Below are positions 1-8,727 of a stretch of 34,101 nucleotides of DNA, piece after piece. The stretch is from Streptomyces malaysiensis subsp. samsunensis (GTDB lineage: Bacteria > Actinomycetota > Actinomycetes > Streptomycetales > Streptomycetaceae): contig NZ_JANIIC010000087.1 of the NCBI RefSeq assembly GCF_024519315.1, forward strand, positions 1 to 34,101, read 5' to 3'. The notes beneath the pieces were generated by a model that did no database searches, was not told where the DNA came from, and was given only the letters and a program-made list of their open reading frames with translations. How positions within the stretch are numbered: the first letter of the stretch is position 1; each line of letters starts with the position of its first letter. A program made the translations under genes and the position numbers.

Positions 1-54
1 AAGCCCCCGAGCGGCAGCGCGCCCGCCAACTCCTCACCGGGCCGCTGAGCGGGG

Positions 55-1983
55 TCAGCCGGGCGCCAGGTCGCGGACCCTGTGCAGTCCGGCGGTGACA
101 TCGGCGAGGGTCGCGCAGTCTCCCACCGCCGCCCCGGCGGGCAGGACGAGGTCCGTCGGGGGGCGGCGGGCGGCGACGGCGTCGGCCAGGTCGGACAGCG
201 CGGCCCGCAGCCGGGCGGCGAGGACGGGCTCGGGCTGTGGGGCGCCCTGGTCGAGCCGTACACCGCAGGCCGTGGCCGCGTCCACGATCTCCTCGAGGGC
301 GAAGACCACCGGCGCCCACGCCGCCAGGTCCCGGCCGAACGGCGGATGTTCGGCGCTCGCCACCTCCACCGCGCGGCGGGCGTCGGCGAGCGCGCGGTAC
401 GCCTCGCGGCGCAGCCGCAGCCGGGTGGCGTAGGGCGCTTCGGCGGTCAGCACCCGGTCGAGGTGGTCGCGGGTGGCGCGGACGGCGAGCGACAGCCGCA
501 CCGACACCTGGGCACGCGGGCCGCCGAGTCCGGGCAGCGCCCCGGCGGCCAGCACCACACCGCAGGCCAGCAGGGTGTCGGTGAGCCGGGTGAACCCGGG
601 GTCGGTGTCGCCGCCGAGGTGGACCAGGGCGAGCAGCAGCGGTGTGAGCACGGCGGTCTGCAAGGCGAAGTGGCGTACGGAGACGGGGATCAGCGCGGAG
701 CAGACCGCCGCGACGACGACCGGCCAGACGCCGGGGTCGCCCCCGCCGGGGGCGAGCAGCGTGCCGAGTGCGCCGAAGACGGCCACGCCCACGGCGGTGC
801 CGAGGGCGCGGGAGAGGGCCCGGGAGACCAGCGGGCCCATGTCGGGCTTGACCAGGAAGGCGGCCGTGGCGGGGAGCCAGTACCAGTGCGCGCCGGGCAG
901 TCGCTGGGCCAGGGCGGTGCTGACGCCCACGCACAGGGCCACCCGGGCGGCATACTCCCGGCCCGCCGGGCCGAGCGCGCGGCGCAGCCGCTGCCGGTGG
1001 CCGGGGACGACCGCGCCGACGGGGGGCGCCGGTTCGCCGTCGAAGACCCGGGCGGCGAGCAGCACGGCCCGGTGCATGGCCACATTGCCCGCGGTGTCGG
1101 GTACGGGGGCGGGCAGCCGGCCCGGTGGCAGTCCGGTCCGTACCGAGCGGGCGAGTTGGGCGGGGGTGCGCGCGATGCGGTCGGGTACGGGTTCGTTCTC
1201 CCACAGGAGGGTCAGCACGCCCTCGCTGAGCGCTCCGGCCACCGCCAGCCGGTCGCGCAGCCGCCGCTCCTCCTCGTCGGGGCGGTGCAGCGGAAGCCGG
1301 TGGGCGTAGAGGGCTTCGTACGCGGCGTCGTAGGCGGCGGTCAGCCGGCGCCGGGCGGCCTGGCCGCCGTCGGAGCCGACCGCCGTCATCAGACCGGCCA
1401 GCGCGTCGTACACGGCGGCCACCGCCTCCCGTTCGCCGCAGGGCGAGCTCTGGCGTGCGGGGATGGCGCGGGGCAGCAGTGCGGCCATCGCGATCACCCA
1501 TGCGGCGCCGATGAGCAGCAGACCCGCCCTGACCGGCGGGGAGACCGGAAGGGGCATGCCCGCTCCGACGACGGCGAGCACCATCAGCTGCACCCCGGCG
1601 GAGGAGCAGACCGGGCCGATGGCGCTGATCGCGCCGGAGACCAGTCCGACGGGGGCGAGCGCGAGGGCGATCCAGATCCCCAGGCCCAGCGTGCCCAGCC
1701 AGGCCCCGGTCAGCAGTCCCGCGGCCCCGGCGAGGGCGGGCAGGCCGATGCGCACGGCCCGGGTGGCGCGGGTGGCGGGGCGGTCGTTGATATGGGCGAA
1801 CATCGCGCCCAGCCCGGCGAGCATCCCGAACGACGTATGTCCCGACGCCACGCCGACGGCCACCACCGGCCCCACGCCGAGGGCTCCGCGGACCACCGCC
1901 GCCCAGGGCACCGGGCCCCGCAGCGCCCGCACCCCGCGCAGGGGGTGCGTCAGCCAGTCGGGCGGTGTGGGCAGCCTGCGCAA
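55..1983 (-). CDS. FUSC-family (aromatic-acid-exporter-like) membrane protein
   Basis: Predicted inner-membrane protein of about 642 residues. It has two hydrophobic multi-helix blocks, one near the N-terminus and one in the middle after a motif with GAHWYWLPATAAFLVKPD, each followed by a long soluble helical region. That duplicated layout is typical of the fusaric-acid-resistance/AaeB-like FUSC superfamily, whose characterised members export aromatic acids; the substrate here is unknown. The frame is open upstream to 2187, but the upstream residues are not membrane-like. I chose the TTG at 1983 because GGAGG (complement of 1988-1992) lies four bases before it and hydrophobic sequence follows soon after. 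The gene diverges from the ferredoxin gene at 2334. Family call fairly sure, function unsure. Confidence 0.8.
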   Translation of the reverse strand: MRRLPTPPDWLTHPLRGVRALRGPVPWAAVVRGALGVGPVVAVGVASGHTSFGMLAGLGAMFAHINDRPATRATRAVRIGLPALAGAAGLLTGAWLGTLGLGIWIALALAPVGLVSGAISAIGPVCSSAGVQLMVLAVVGAGMPLPVSPPVRAGLLLIGAAWVIAMAALLPRAIPARQSSPCGEREAVAAVYDALAGLMTAVGSDGGQAARRRLTAAYDAAYEALYAHRLPLHRPDEEERRLRDRLAVAGALSEGVLTLLWENEPVPDRIARTPAQLARSVRTGLPPGRLPAPVPDTAGNVAMHRAVLLAARVFDGEPAPPVGAVVPGHRQRLRRALGPAGREYAARVALCVGVSTALAQRLPGAHWYWLPATAAFLVKPDMGPLVSRALSRALGTAVGVAVFGALGTLLAPGGGDPGVWPVVVAAVCSALIPVSVRHFALQTAVLTPLLLALVHLGGDTDPGFTRLTDTLLACGVVLAAGALPGLGGPRAQVSVRLSLAVRATRDHLDRVLTAEAPYATRLRLRREAYRALADARRAVEVASAEHPPFGRDLAAWAPVVFALEEIVDAATACGVRLDQGAPQPEPVLAARLRAALSDLADAVAARRPPTDLVLPAGAAVGDCATLADVTAGLHRVRDLAPG

Positions 1984-2084
1984 GGATCCTCCGTGAGGTG
2001 GAAATCGTGGACGTCCTGGAACCGTACGTGAGCAATGCGGATCTTTCGTAACCTGCGTATTTCCGCCATGTGAGGCGCTGATGC

Positions 2085-2105
2085 ACCACCTCGTACCAAG
2101 GTGGT
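2085..2105. promoter_or_regulatory. Perfect inverted repeat, candidate operator in divergent region
   Basis: ACCACCT and AGGTGGT form perfect 7-bp arms around a 7-base spacer. The dyad lies about 100 bases upstream of the FUSC start within the 350-base divergent region 1984-2333, which holds no gene I can support. A transcription-factor site or a short hairpin are both possible. Confidence 0.35.
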
Positions 2106-2274
2106 CCCCGGCCCGCGTTCCCGGGTGTGACCTGGCGGTTTGGACAGCCTCCGCGGTCCGCTGGGTCGGCCTGTCCGGGGCGCACATGCCAGGCTCATAT
2201 GTCTCGCTCCGTGGCCAGCTTCTTGCGGAGCGTGTTGTGCTGGGTACGCGGGAGAACTAGCCTCCCTTCCGCCC

Positions 2275-2298
2275 GTTACCGAACATTCGTCTGGTAAC
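2275..2298. promoter_or_regulatory. Dyad operator candidate upstream of ferredoxin
   Basis: GTTACC-N12-GGTAAC, with further partial symmetry inside the spacer (GAAC opposite GTCT). It lies 35 bases before the ferredoxin ATG at 2334. The shape, a dyad of about 24 bp with TTACC/GGTAA ends, resembles TetR-family operators, but the cognate regulator is not identified. Confidence 0.4.
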
Positions 2299-2333
2299 CG
2301 CCTTCCATTGATCCCCCAGTGCCGGAGAACGCC

Positions 2334-2531
2334 ATGCAGGTGACCTTGCATCAGGACAAATGCGTCGCCTCGGGGCAGTGCGTACTCGCCGCCCAGGACG
2401 TGTTCGACCAGCGGGACGAGGACGGGGTCGCCGTCCTCCTCGACAACCGCCCGCCGGCGCGGCTGCACGACGACGTCCGTCATGCGGCCGCCGTCTGCCC
2501 CGCCCTGGCCATCGCACTGGCCGACCGGTGA
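2334..2531 (+). CDS. [3Fe-4S]-type ferredoxin
   Basis: Small soluble electron carrier of 65 residues. The cluster ligands visible are Cys10, Cys16 (CVASGQC, a C-x5-C spacing lacking the middle cysteine of 4Fe-4S ferredoxins) and Cys55 followed by Pro, the pattern of actinobacterial single-cluster ferredoxins that feed cytochromes P450. The ATG at 2334 is preferred to an in-frame GTG at 2319 because GGAG at 2324-2327 is six bases before it. Its stop overlaps the reductase start by four bases (GTGA), so the two are translationally coupled and probably act as a pair: NAD(P)H to reductase to ferredoxin to an oxygenase. No P450 lies beside it; the nearest is at 13664-14899, next to a second, similar ferredoxin. 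Confidence 0.9.
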   Translation: MQVTLHQDKCVASGQCVLAAQDVFDQRDEDGVAVLLDNRPPARLHDDVRHAAAVCPALAIALADR

Positions 2532-3769
2532 GCACACCGGGGAACGTCGTGGTCGTGGGCGCCTCGGTGGCGGGGCTCACCGCGGCCGTCACGATGCGCA
2601 CCCTGGGATACGACGGACGGCTCACCCTCATCGGCGCCGAGCCTCACACCCCGTACAACCGGCCGCCGTTGTCCAAGCAGATCCTGGCGGGCACCTGGGA
2701 GCCGGACCGGATCAAACTGCGCACCGACGAGGAGCTGTCCGACCTCGACGCGCGGCTGCTGTTCGGCAAGTCCGCCACCGGGCTGGACACCGCCGCCCGC
2801 CGGGTGGTGCTGGACGGCGGCGCCGACGTCCCCTACGACGCCCTGGTCATCGCCACCGGTGTCACCCCCAACAGCCTGCCCGGCGCCCACCATCTGGCCG
2901 GAGTGCATCTGCTGCGCACCCTGGACGACGCCCTCGCCCTGCGCGCCGATCTGCGCCGCAAGCCCGATGTGAAGGTGGCGGTGGTGGGCGCGGGGTTCCT
3001 CGGCTCGGAGGCCGCGGCGGCGGCCCGCCGGATGCGGCTGGACGTCACCATGATCGACCCCCGGCCGGTGCCGATGCGGCGGCAGTTCGGCGACCGGATA
3101 GCCGCCCTGGTCGGACGGCTGCACAAGGCGAACGGCGTGTCCATGCGCTGTGGCACCGGGGTGCGGCGCTTCTTCGAGTCCGGCGGCCGGGTGACCGGTC
3201 TGGAGCTGACCGACGGCACGCTGCTGGACGCCGATGTCGTGGTGGTCGCCATCGGCGCCGCCCCGGCGATCGGCTGGCTTGCCGGTTCCGGACTGGAGCT
3301 GGGCAACGGTGTGGAATGCGATGCCACCTGCCGTGCCGCGCCCGGCGTCTACGCGGCCGGTGATGTCGCCTCGTGGCACAACGACCACTTCGGCTGCCGG
3401 ATGCGACTGGAACACCGGCTGAACGCCACGGAGCAGGCCCAGGCCGTCGCCCGCAATGTGCTCGGCGAGAACCGGCCGTTCGCCCCCGTGCCGTACTTCT
3501 GGACCGATCAGTACGACGCCCATATCCAGGCGTACGGCATCTTTCCCTCCGACGCCGAACTCGCGGTGCTCCATGGCGAGCTCGAAGGCGGCCACTTCGT
3601 CGTCGCCTATGGACACCGGGGCCGGGTGGTCGGGGTGCTCGGCTGGAACAGCCCGTGCGAGCTGCGCAAACTGCGTCAACTCGTGGTCGACCGGGCACCG
3701 TGGACAGCGGTCCTGCCCGCCCCGCCGGCCGTGTGGCCCGGCCGACACCTCTCGGCCAGTCTCCGGTGA
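2528..3769 (+). CDS. FAD-dependent ferredoxin reductase
   Basis: Flavoprotein of 413 residues that passes electrons from NAD(P)H to a ferredoxin. The FAD-binding GASVAG is at residues 11-16, an IATG motif at about 108-111, the NAD(P)-binding GAGFLG at 154-159, and the second FAD motif (YAAGD) near 275-279. A C-terminal reductase domain begins around the PYFWTDQYD segment at 322-330. This is the rhodocoxin/putidaredoxin-reductase class, usual length about 400. The GTG at 2528 overlaps the ferredoxin stop and places the FAD motif at the normal distance from the N-terminus. It likely serves the adjacent ferredoxin and possibly also the P450 system at 13.7-15.2 kb. The next gene starts 21 bases downstream, so read-through into the mannosyltransferase genes is possible. 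Confidence 0.92.
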   Translation: MSTPGNVVVVGASVAGLTAAVTMRTLGYDGRLTLIGAEPHTPYNRPPLSKQILAGTWEPDRIKLRTDEELSDLDARLLFGKSATGLDTAARRVVLDGGADVPYDALVIATGVTPNSLPGAHHLAGVHLLRTLDDALALRADLRRKPDVKVAVVGAGFLGSEAAAAARRMRLDVTMIDPRPVPMRRQFGDRIAALVGRLHKANGVSMRCGTGVRRFFESGGRVTGLELTDGTLLDADVVVVAIGAAPAIGWLAGSGLELGNGVECDATCRAAPGVYAAGDVASWHNDHFGCRMRLEHRLNATEQAQAVARNVLGENRPFAPVPYFWTDQYDAHIQAYGIFPSDAELAVLHGELEGGHFVVAYGHRGRVVGVLGWNSPCELRKLRQLVVDRAPWTAVLPAPPAVWPGRHLSASLR

Positions 3770-3790
3770 CCGCGACGTCAATTTCCGGCC

Positions 3791-5272
3791 ATGCGCTCTC
3801 GCGACGCTGTCGGGGTGCTGGTCCGTCGTGTACTCCTCCAACGTGTCACCGTCGCTCCAGGTCACTGCCGGCTTCTCGGGCTCGCCGGATCAGTGGCCCT
3901 GGCGGCGGGCGGGGCGAGCGCCGGAGCGCTACCGGTGGGGGACGCCCTCACCCCTGACTCCGGGAGAGCGGCGCTCGGGCTGATCAGTACCTACTTCGGG
4001 CTGGTGCTGCTGGTCGCGGCGTGGTGGCTGCTGGGGCGCGAGGTGCGCGGACCGCGGCCGCCCAGCCCTCGCTCGCTGCTGCTCACGCTCGCCACCTGGG
4101 CGGCTCCCCTGCTGCCCGGACCGCCGCTGTTCAGCCGCGATGTGTACAGCTATCTCGCCCAGGGCGCCATGGTGCACGCCCGCATCGACGTCTACACCCA
4201 CGGCCCCATACGCCTCGGTGGCCCGCTGGCCGCCGAAGTGGCGCCGGTGTGGCAGCACACCCCGACGCCGTACGGCCCGGTCTCGCTGGCCTTCGAATCC
4301 GCCGTCGCCCACGCCTCGCGCGCCGAACTGTCCCTCGGGGTGATCGGGCTGCGGCTGATCGCGCTGCTCGGGGTGGCGGTGATGGTGCTCGCGCTGCCCG
4401 TACTGGCCCGCCGCTGCGGCACCGACCCGAGCGCCGCCCTGTGGCTGGGGGCGCTCAACCCGCTCCTGCTGCTGCATCTGGTCGGCGGGGCGCACAATGA
4501 TGCCGTGATGCTCGGACTGCTCGGGGCCGGACTGGTGGCCGCGACGGGCCGATGGCCGGCCTGCGGCGCGGTCCTGGTCACACTCGCCGCCCTGGTCAAG
4601 GCCCCGGCGGCGCTGGGGCTGCTGGCGGTCGCCACGCTGTGGGCGCGCCGGGTGGAGGGCCGCAGGCGCCGCGTCGGCGCCGTGGCGGCCACCGCCGGGC
4701 TGGCCCTGGCCACCACCGGAGCGGCGACGGCCGTCACCGGCACCGGCTACGGCTGGATCTCCGCGCTCACCACCCCGGCCTCACCCGACAACTGGGCGCT
4801 GACCAGCACCCTCGGCCGCGCCACCGGCGCCCTGCTGGAGGCCGTCGGCAGCGGTCTGGCGCCGCTGGCCGCGCCCGCGTGGCACGGGCTGGGGCTGCTG
4901 GCCACGGCGGTGGCCATAGGGGCCGCCTGGCTGCGCCCGCCACGCCCCCGGCCGGTGTACGCGCTGGGGCTGAGCCTGATCGCGGTGGCCGTGCTGGGCC
5001 CGGCGATCCGGCCCTGGTACGTGCTGTGGGGGCTGTTCGTGATCGCGGCGGCCGGGCCGGGCGGAGCGGTGCGCAAGGCGGTGGTGGCCGGGAGCGCGGT
5101 GCTCACGCTGGCCGTACTGCCCAATGGGTTCGCCCCGGATTCGCGGCAGCTGACGTTCGCCGTGTGCGGGGGTGTGCTGGCGGTGTGCGCGCTGTGGTGC
5201 GCACGGCGCGCACCGGGGCTCGCCCCCGGCACCGCGTTCCCCGGCGGCCGGCGATCGGAGCGTTCGGCATGA
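3791..5272 (+). CDS. MptB-like polyprenol-phosphomannose-dependent mannosyltransferase
   Basis: Multi-pass membrane protein of up to 493 residues, GT-C fold. Recognisable family features are the acidic loop FSRDVYSYLAQG (residues about 114-125, with the likely catalytic Asp117), the PYGPVSLAFES segment near 160, and HNDAVMLGLLGAGL near 236. Related MptB proteins in corynebacteria and mycobacteria transfer mannose from polyprenyl-phosphomannose to lipomannan with alpha-1,6 linkage on the outer face of the membrane; the acceptor in this organism is inferred, not seen. The ATG at 3791 has no clear ribosome site, so the true start may be a nearby downstream GTG. The stop overlaps the next gene by ATGA, indicating coupling with a second GT-C enzyme. 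Confidence 0.82.
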   Translation: MRSRDAVGVLVRRVLLQRVTVAPGHCRLLGLAGSVALAAGGASAGALPVGDALTPDSGRAALGLISTYFGLVLLVAAWWLLGREVRGPRPPSPRSLLLTLATWAAPLLPGPPLFSRDVYSYLAQGAMVHARIDVYTHGPIRLGGPLAAEVAPVWQHTPTPYGPVSLAFESAVAHASRAELSLGVIGLRLIALLGVAVMVLALPVLARRCGTDPSAALWLGALNPLLLLHLVGGAHNDAVMLGLLGAGLVAATGRWPACGAVLVTLAALVKAPAALGLLAVATLWARRVEGRRRRVGAVAATAGLALATTGAATAVTGTGYGWISALTTPASPDNWALTSTLGRATGALLEAVGSGLAPLAAPAWHGLGLLATAVAIGAAWLRPPRPRPVYALGLSLIAVAVLGPAIRPWYVLWGLFVIAAAGPGGAVRKAVVAGSAVLTLAVLPNGFAPDSRQLTFAVCGGVLAVCALWCARRAPGLAPGTAFPGGRRSERSA

Positions 5273-6486
5273 CCGGGCCCACCACCTCACGCCGCCGGCT
5301 GGCGCTGGCGCTCGGCCTCACCGTGGCGGTGGCGCTCTTCCTGGCCTTCGTCCCGCTGCACCGCCACTGGTTCGACCTCAACGTCTACTACGAGGCCGTG
5401 GGCCACTGGCTGCGGGACGGCCGTATCTACGACTTCACCATCCCCGGCGCGGACGGGGCGGACTACGGCTTCACCTATCCGCCCTTCGCCGCGCTGTGCA
5501 TGCTGCCGATGACCCTGTTCACCTGGCCGGCCGCGATCACCCTGAGCATGGTGCTCAATGTGGCCGCCTCGGCCACGCTGCTGACCTGGCTGATCGGGCC
5601 GATCGTCCAGCGGCACGGCTGGAACAAGTGGTTCGCCTTCGTGGTGGCGTCCTGTCTGTTCGTCCTGCTGGAGCCGGTGCGGGACACCTTCAGCTTCGGC
5701 CAGGTCAATCTGCTGCTGCTGGTGCTGGTGTTCTTCGACGCCTGGCTGCTGTCCACCGGGCGTGGCCGGTTCGCCGGCTACGGCATCGGGCTCGCCGCCG
5801 CCATCAAGCTCACCCCGGCGATCTTCATCTGCTATCTGCTGATCACCCGGCGGTGGCGCGCCGCCGCGACGGCCACGGGCACCGCCGTGGCCGCCACTCT
5901 GCTCGCCCTGGCGGTGGCGCCGGGGGCCTCACGGGTCTACTGGACGGAGGCGCTGTGGGACACCGACCGCATCGGGGTGCTCAGTTATGTCTCCAACCAG
6001 TCGTGGGAAGGGGTGCTGGCCCGGCTGGTCGATCCGGTTCCACCGAGCGGGGTGGTGTGGGGGCTCGGGGTGCTCGCCGTGCTGGCCGTCTGGACACACC
6101 GGGTGCGCTGCGCGGCGGCCGTCGGCGACGAGCGGGCGGGATTCGCGCTGACCGGGATCGCCGCCTGTCTGATCAGTCCGATCACCTGGGTGCACCATCT
6201 GGTATGGCTGATTCCGGCGCTGGCGGTGCTCGTGGACAGCGGGCTGCGGCCGGACGCGTCACCGGCCCGGCGCAAGCTGCTGCTCCGGGTGGGTGCGGTG
6301 GTGTACGTGCTGCTGTGCAGCAGTGTGGTGTGGCTGTGGCGGTTCGACTCCACCGGGGTGGACGGCTTCCTCGGCAGCAATGCCTATGTGTGGATCTGCC
6401 TCGGGTTGCTGATCGCGCTCCCGCTGCGCGGTGCGCGCTCCGCGGAGATGCTGAGCCAAGAGCCCTATCCGGCACGTATCCCATGA
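5269..6486 (+). CDS. GT87-family alpha-mannosyltransferase-like membrane protein
   Basis: Predicted 405-residue polytopic protein. The N-terminal helix is followed by FDLNVYYEAVGHWLRDG (residues 35-51) and YGFTYPPFAAL (66-76), the signature loops of glycosyltransferase family 87 (DUF2029), whose mycobacterial members add alpha-1,2-mannose to lipoglycans or phosphatidylinositol mannosides using polyprenyl-phosphomannose. The ATG at 5269 overlaps the upstream stop (ATGA) and has GGAG at 5257-5260, eight bases before it. Length fits the family. Together with the MptB-like protein it suggests stepwise mannan chain extension and branching outside the membrane. The linkage made cannot be read from the sequence. 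Confidence 0.82.
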   Translation: MTGPTTSRRRLALALGLTVAVALFLAFVPLHRHWFDLNVYYEAVGHWLRDGRIYDFTIPGADGADYGFTYPPFAALCMLPMTLFTWPAAITLSMVLNVAASATLLTWLIGPIVQRHGWNKWFAFVVASCLFVLLEPVRDTFSFGQVNLLLLVLVFFDAWLLSTGRGRFAGYGIGLAAAIKLTPAIFICYLLITRRWRAAATATGTAVAATLLALAVAPGASRVYWTEALWDTDRIGVLSYVSNQSWEGVLARLVDPVPPSGVVWGLGVLAVLAVWTHRVRCAAAVGDERAGFALTGIAACLISPITWVHHLVWLIPALAVLVDSGLRPDASPARRKLLLRVGAVVYVLLCSSVVWLWRFDSTGVDGFLGSNAYVWICLGLLIALPLRGARSAEMLSQEPYPARIP

Positions 6487-6504
6487 ACAGGAGTGCCCGG
6501 ACCG

Positions 6505-7515
6505 ATGTCTGAAGCGATGCCGCGCCCCGCGGAGCAGCCCGTGGACCAGCCCACCGTGGAGCGGGCGGGGCGCCCGTCCCCGCTCCGGCGGCTGCCACTG
6601 CGCCAGATCCTGTGTCTGCTGCCGCTGTTCGTCGTCGGTGTCTGGGTGGTCCAGCACCGCTCGCTCATCGCTTCCGGCGCCCGTCAGATGTTCACCGCCA
6701 ATCCGTACTGGCTGCTGACGGCGGTGGCGACGACCGGGCTCGGCTGGGTGGCGGTGTCGTTCGCCCGGCAGGGCACGGTGCTGGAGCGGCTGCCGGCCAG
6801 GCGGCTGTTCGTCACCCAGTTCGCCGCGGGGGCGGCCAACCATCTGCTGCCGTCGGGGATCGGCGCGAGCGCGGTCAACATCCGGTTCATGACGGGCTGC
6901 GGGCTGCCGCCCGCCCGCTCCTCGGCGGCGCTCGCCCTGTATTTCCTGGCGGAGGCCACGACCCGGGTGGGGCTGCTGGTGGTGCTGCTCGTGGCGTTTC
7001 CCCAGGCGCTGCGGCTGGGCCCGCTGCTCCCGGAGTCGGTGAGCGGAATGCTGGTGGCCGGGGCGGTGGCGGCGGCCGGGGCGGTGGTGGCCGGGGTGGC
7101 GCTGATCCGCCCGGTGCGCCGACTGGTGATGACGTTCCTGCGCACCGCGCTGGCCGACGCCCGTTCACTGCACATGCGGCCGTCCAGGGCGCTGGCGCTG
7201 TGGGGTGGTTCGCTGGCGTTTCCGTTGCTTCAGGCGGCGGGGCTGGTGGCGGTGGCCCTGGCGCTGGAGCTCCAGGTGCGGCCGGCGCACGTGATGCTCG
7301 CGTATCTGGCCGCCACGGCGGTGGCGGCCGTCGTGCCCGCCCCCGGTGGTATCGGCTCGGTCGACGCGGCGCTGGTCATCGCGCTGGTGGCGGCGGGGGC
7401 GCCGGTCGAATCGGCCACGTCCACGGTGCTGGCGTACCGCTTCATCACGGTGTGGCTGCCGCTGGTCCCCGGGGCGCTGGTGCTGGGCGGGCTGGTGCGC
7501 TCGAAGATCGTGTGA
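6505..7515 (+). CDS. Flippase-like membrane protein (LPG synthase TM domain / UPF0104 family)
   Basis: About 336 residues with an N-terminal soluble tail rich in Pro and charged residues, then six to eight hydrophobic helices. The stretch GAANHLLPSGIGASAVNIRF (around residues 109-128) and the late VVPAPGGIGSVDAAL motif are typical of the UPF0104/AglD2 family related to the membrane half of lysylphosphatidylglycerol synthase. Members are often found beside glycosyltransferases and are thought to move or retain lipid-linked intermediates; direct evidence is limited. The ATG at 6505 is chosen because AGGAG lies at 6489-6493; a GTG at 6493 overlaps that site and is less likely. It starts 18 bases after the GT87 gene, so it is probably the last gene of that operon, and it ends only 11 bases from the convergent CapA-type gene. 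Confidence 0.75.
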   Translation: MSEAMPRPAEQPVDQPTVERAGRPSPLRRLPLRQILCLLPLFVVGVWVVQHRSLIASGARQMFTANPYWLLTAVATTGLGWVAVSFARQGTVLERLPARRLFVTQFAAGAANHLLPSGIGASAVNIRFMTGCGLPPARSSAALALYFLAEATTRVGLLVVLLVAFPQALRLGPLLPESVSGMLVAGAVAAAGAVVAGVALIRPVRRLVMTFLRTALADARSLHMRPSRALALWGGSLAFPLLQAAGLVAVALALELQVRPAHVMLAYLAATAVAAVVPAPGGIGSVDAALVIALVAAGAPVESATSTVLAYRFITVWLPLVPGALVLGGLVRSKIV

Positions 7516-7526
7516 CCGGGTGGCGG

Positions 7527-8639
7527 TCAGGACCGGCGCAGGGTGAGGACGTCGTCCGGCCGGACGTCGATATGCGAGCCGAGGAAGGCCCCGACCCGGT
7601 CGAGGGTTTCGCCCAGCCATGCGGCGTCCTGGTGGCCGGTGCGCTCCAGCCGCATCCGCCGTGCCCGCAGCGGCACCATGCGCAGGCTCATCAGCCGGCC
7701 GGTGTCCGGGTCCACCTCCGGGAAGTGGAGCAGCCGCAGATCGTCGCGGTAGCGCTCGTAGCCGCCGATGCCCTCGTAGTCGTCCACCATGTCGCCGCAG
7801 CCGTAGAGAACCAGCTTGCCGCGGTACACCTCGATGGGGCGGGGGTGGTGGGAGGAGTGGCCGTGGACGAGGTCGACACCGCCGTCGATCAGGGCGTGGG
7901 CGAAGTGGATCTGGTCGGGTGAGACGCCGTACCCCCAGTTGCCGCCCCAGTGGACCGAGGCGACGGCGATATCACCGGGGCGTTTGAGCCCGCGTACGCG
8001 GCCGGTGATCGCGGCCGCGCGGGCGTCCGACAGATCGGGCAGGAAGTCGACCCCGGACCGGTTTCCGGTCGCGGCCCACCGGCCCGGAATGCCGCTGGAG
8101 GCCGCGCCGAACGAGAAGACCAGGACCCGGCGGTGGTCACCGGCCGGGACGACGGCGGGGCGACGCGCGGCGGCCGCGTCACGGCCCGCTCCGGCCACCC
8201 GGAGCCCGGCGGCGGCCAGGGTTTCGAGGGTCTCGTCGAGCCCTTGCCGGCCGCCGTCGAGCACATGGTTGTTGGCCAGGACGCAGACGTCGGGCCGGAC
8301 CGCGGTCAGACAGGGGAGGTTGTCCGGGCTCATCCGGTAGTGGACATCCTTGTCCGGGGCGAACTCACCGCTGCGGGTCACGCTCGTCTCCAGGTTGAGC
8401 ACCCGCACATCGGGCGCCTCCTCGTCCAGCACCGCCAGGGCGTCGCCCCAGGGCCAGGAGAAGTCCACCGGGCGCGGGATCGGGCCGTTGGCCTCCTCGG
8501 CCAGTTCGACATAGGCCCGGGAGTCGCGGATGTACGGCTCGTGGAGCTCGGGGTCGCCGGGGTGCGGCAGGATCTGGTCGACACCGCGGGCGAGCATCAC
8601 ATCGCCGCAGAGGAACAGCGTCACCGACGTGCCGCGCAT
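7527..8639 (-). CDS. CapA-family (PGA_cap) metallophosphatase-like protein
   Basis: Protein of 370 residues matching the CapA/PgsA fold: GDVMLARG at 12-19, NLETS at 82-86, NNHVLDGG at 123-130, HWGGNWG near 230 and HGHSSHHPRPIEVYRG near 259. In Bacillus, CapA supports poly-gamma-glutamate synthesis and export, but the family is wide and most actinobacterial members are of unknown substrate. No CapB or CapC homologue is nearby, so poly-glutamate capsule synthesis is not supported here. No signal peptide or membrane helix is visible, so it may act in the cytoplasm. The ATG at 8639 has only a weak GAG upstream. The gene is convergent with the flippase-like gene and divergent from the zinc-finger gene. 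Confidence 0.85.
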   Translation of the reverse strand: MRGTSVTLFLCGDVMLARGVDQILPHPGDPELHEPYIRDSRAYVELAEEANGPIPRPVDFSWPWGDALAVLDEEAPDVRVLNLETSVTRSGEFAPDKDVHYRMSPDNLPCLTAVRPDVCVLANNHVLDGGRQGLDETLETLAAAGLRVAGAGRDAAAARRPAVVPAGDHRRVLVFSFGAASSGIPGRWAATGNRSGVDFLPDLSDARAAAITGRVRGLKRPGDIAVASVHWGGNWGYGVSPDQIHFAHALIDGGVDLVHGHSSHHPRPIEVYRGKLVLYGCGDMVDDYEGIGGYERYRDDLRLLHFPEVDPDTGRLMSLRMVPLRARRMRLERTGHQDAAWLGETLDRVGAFLGSHIDVRPDDVLTLRRS

Positions 8640-8727
8640 ATCTCAACGATCGCATACCCCGCGCCGCGTGACCGTGGCCGCGGTGGGGACCCGGGGGTGT
8701 GGACCCGCGGACAGGGAGGTGCGACGG

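Noticed and set aside
1..48. Possible 3' end of a plus-strand gene (frame open from base 1 to TGA at 46-48)
   Set aside because: Only 15 codons are visible, with no recognisable sequence, so it cannot be called a gene.
82..2031. Long plus-strand ORF opposite the FUSC gene
   Set aside because: Its translation is Gly/Arg/Gln/His-rich with no motif; it is the opposite-strand shadow expected in GC-rich DNA.
7527..8639. Poly-gamma-glutamate capsule locus
   Set aside because: Only a CapA-family protein is present; CapB and CapC are absent, and the family is functionally broad.
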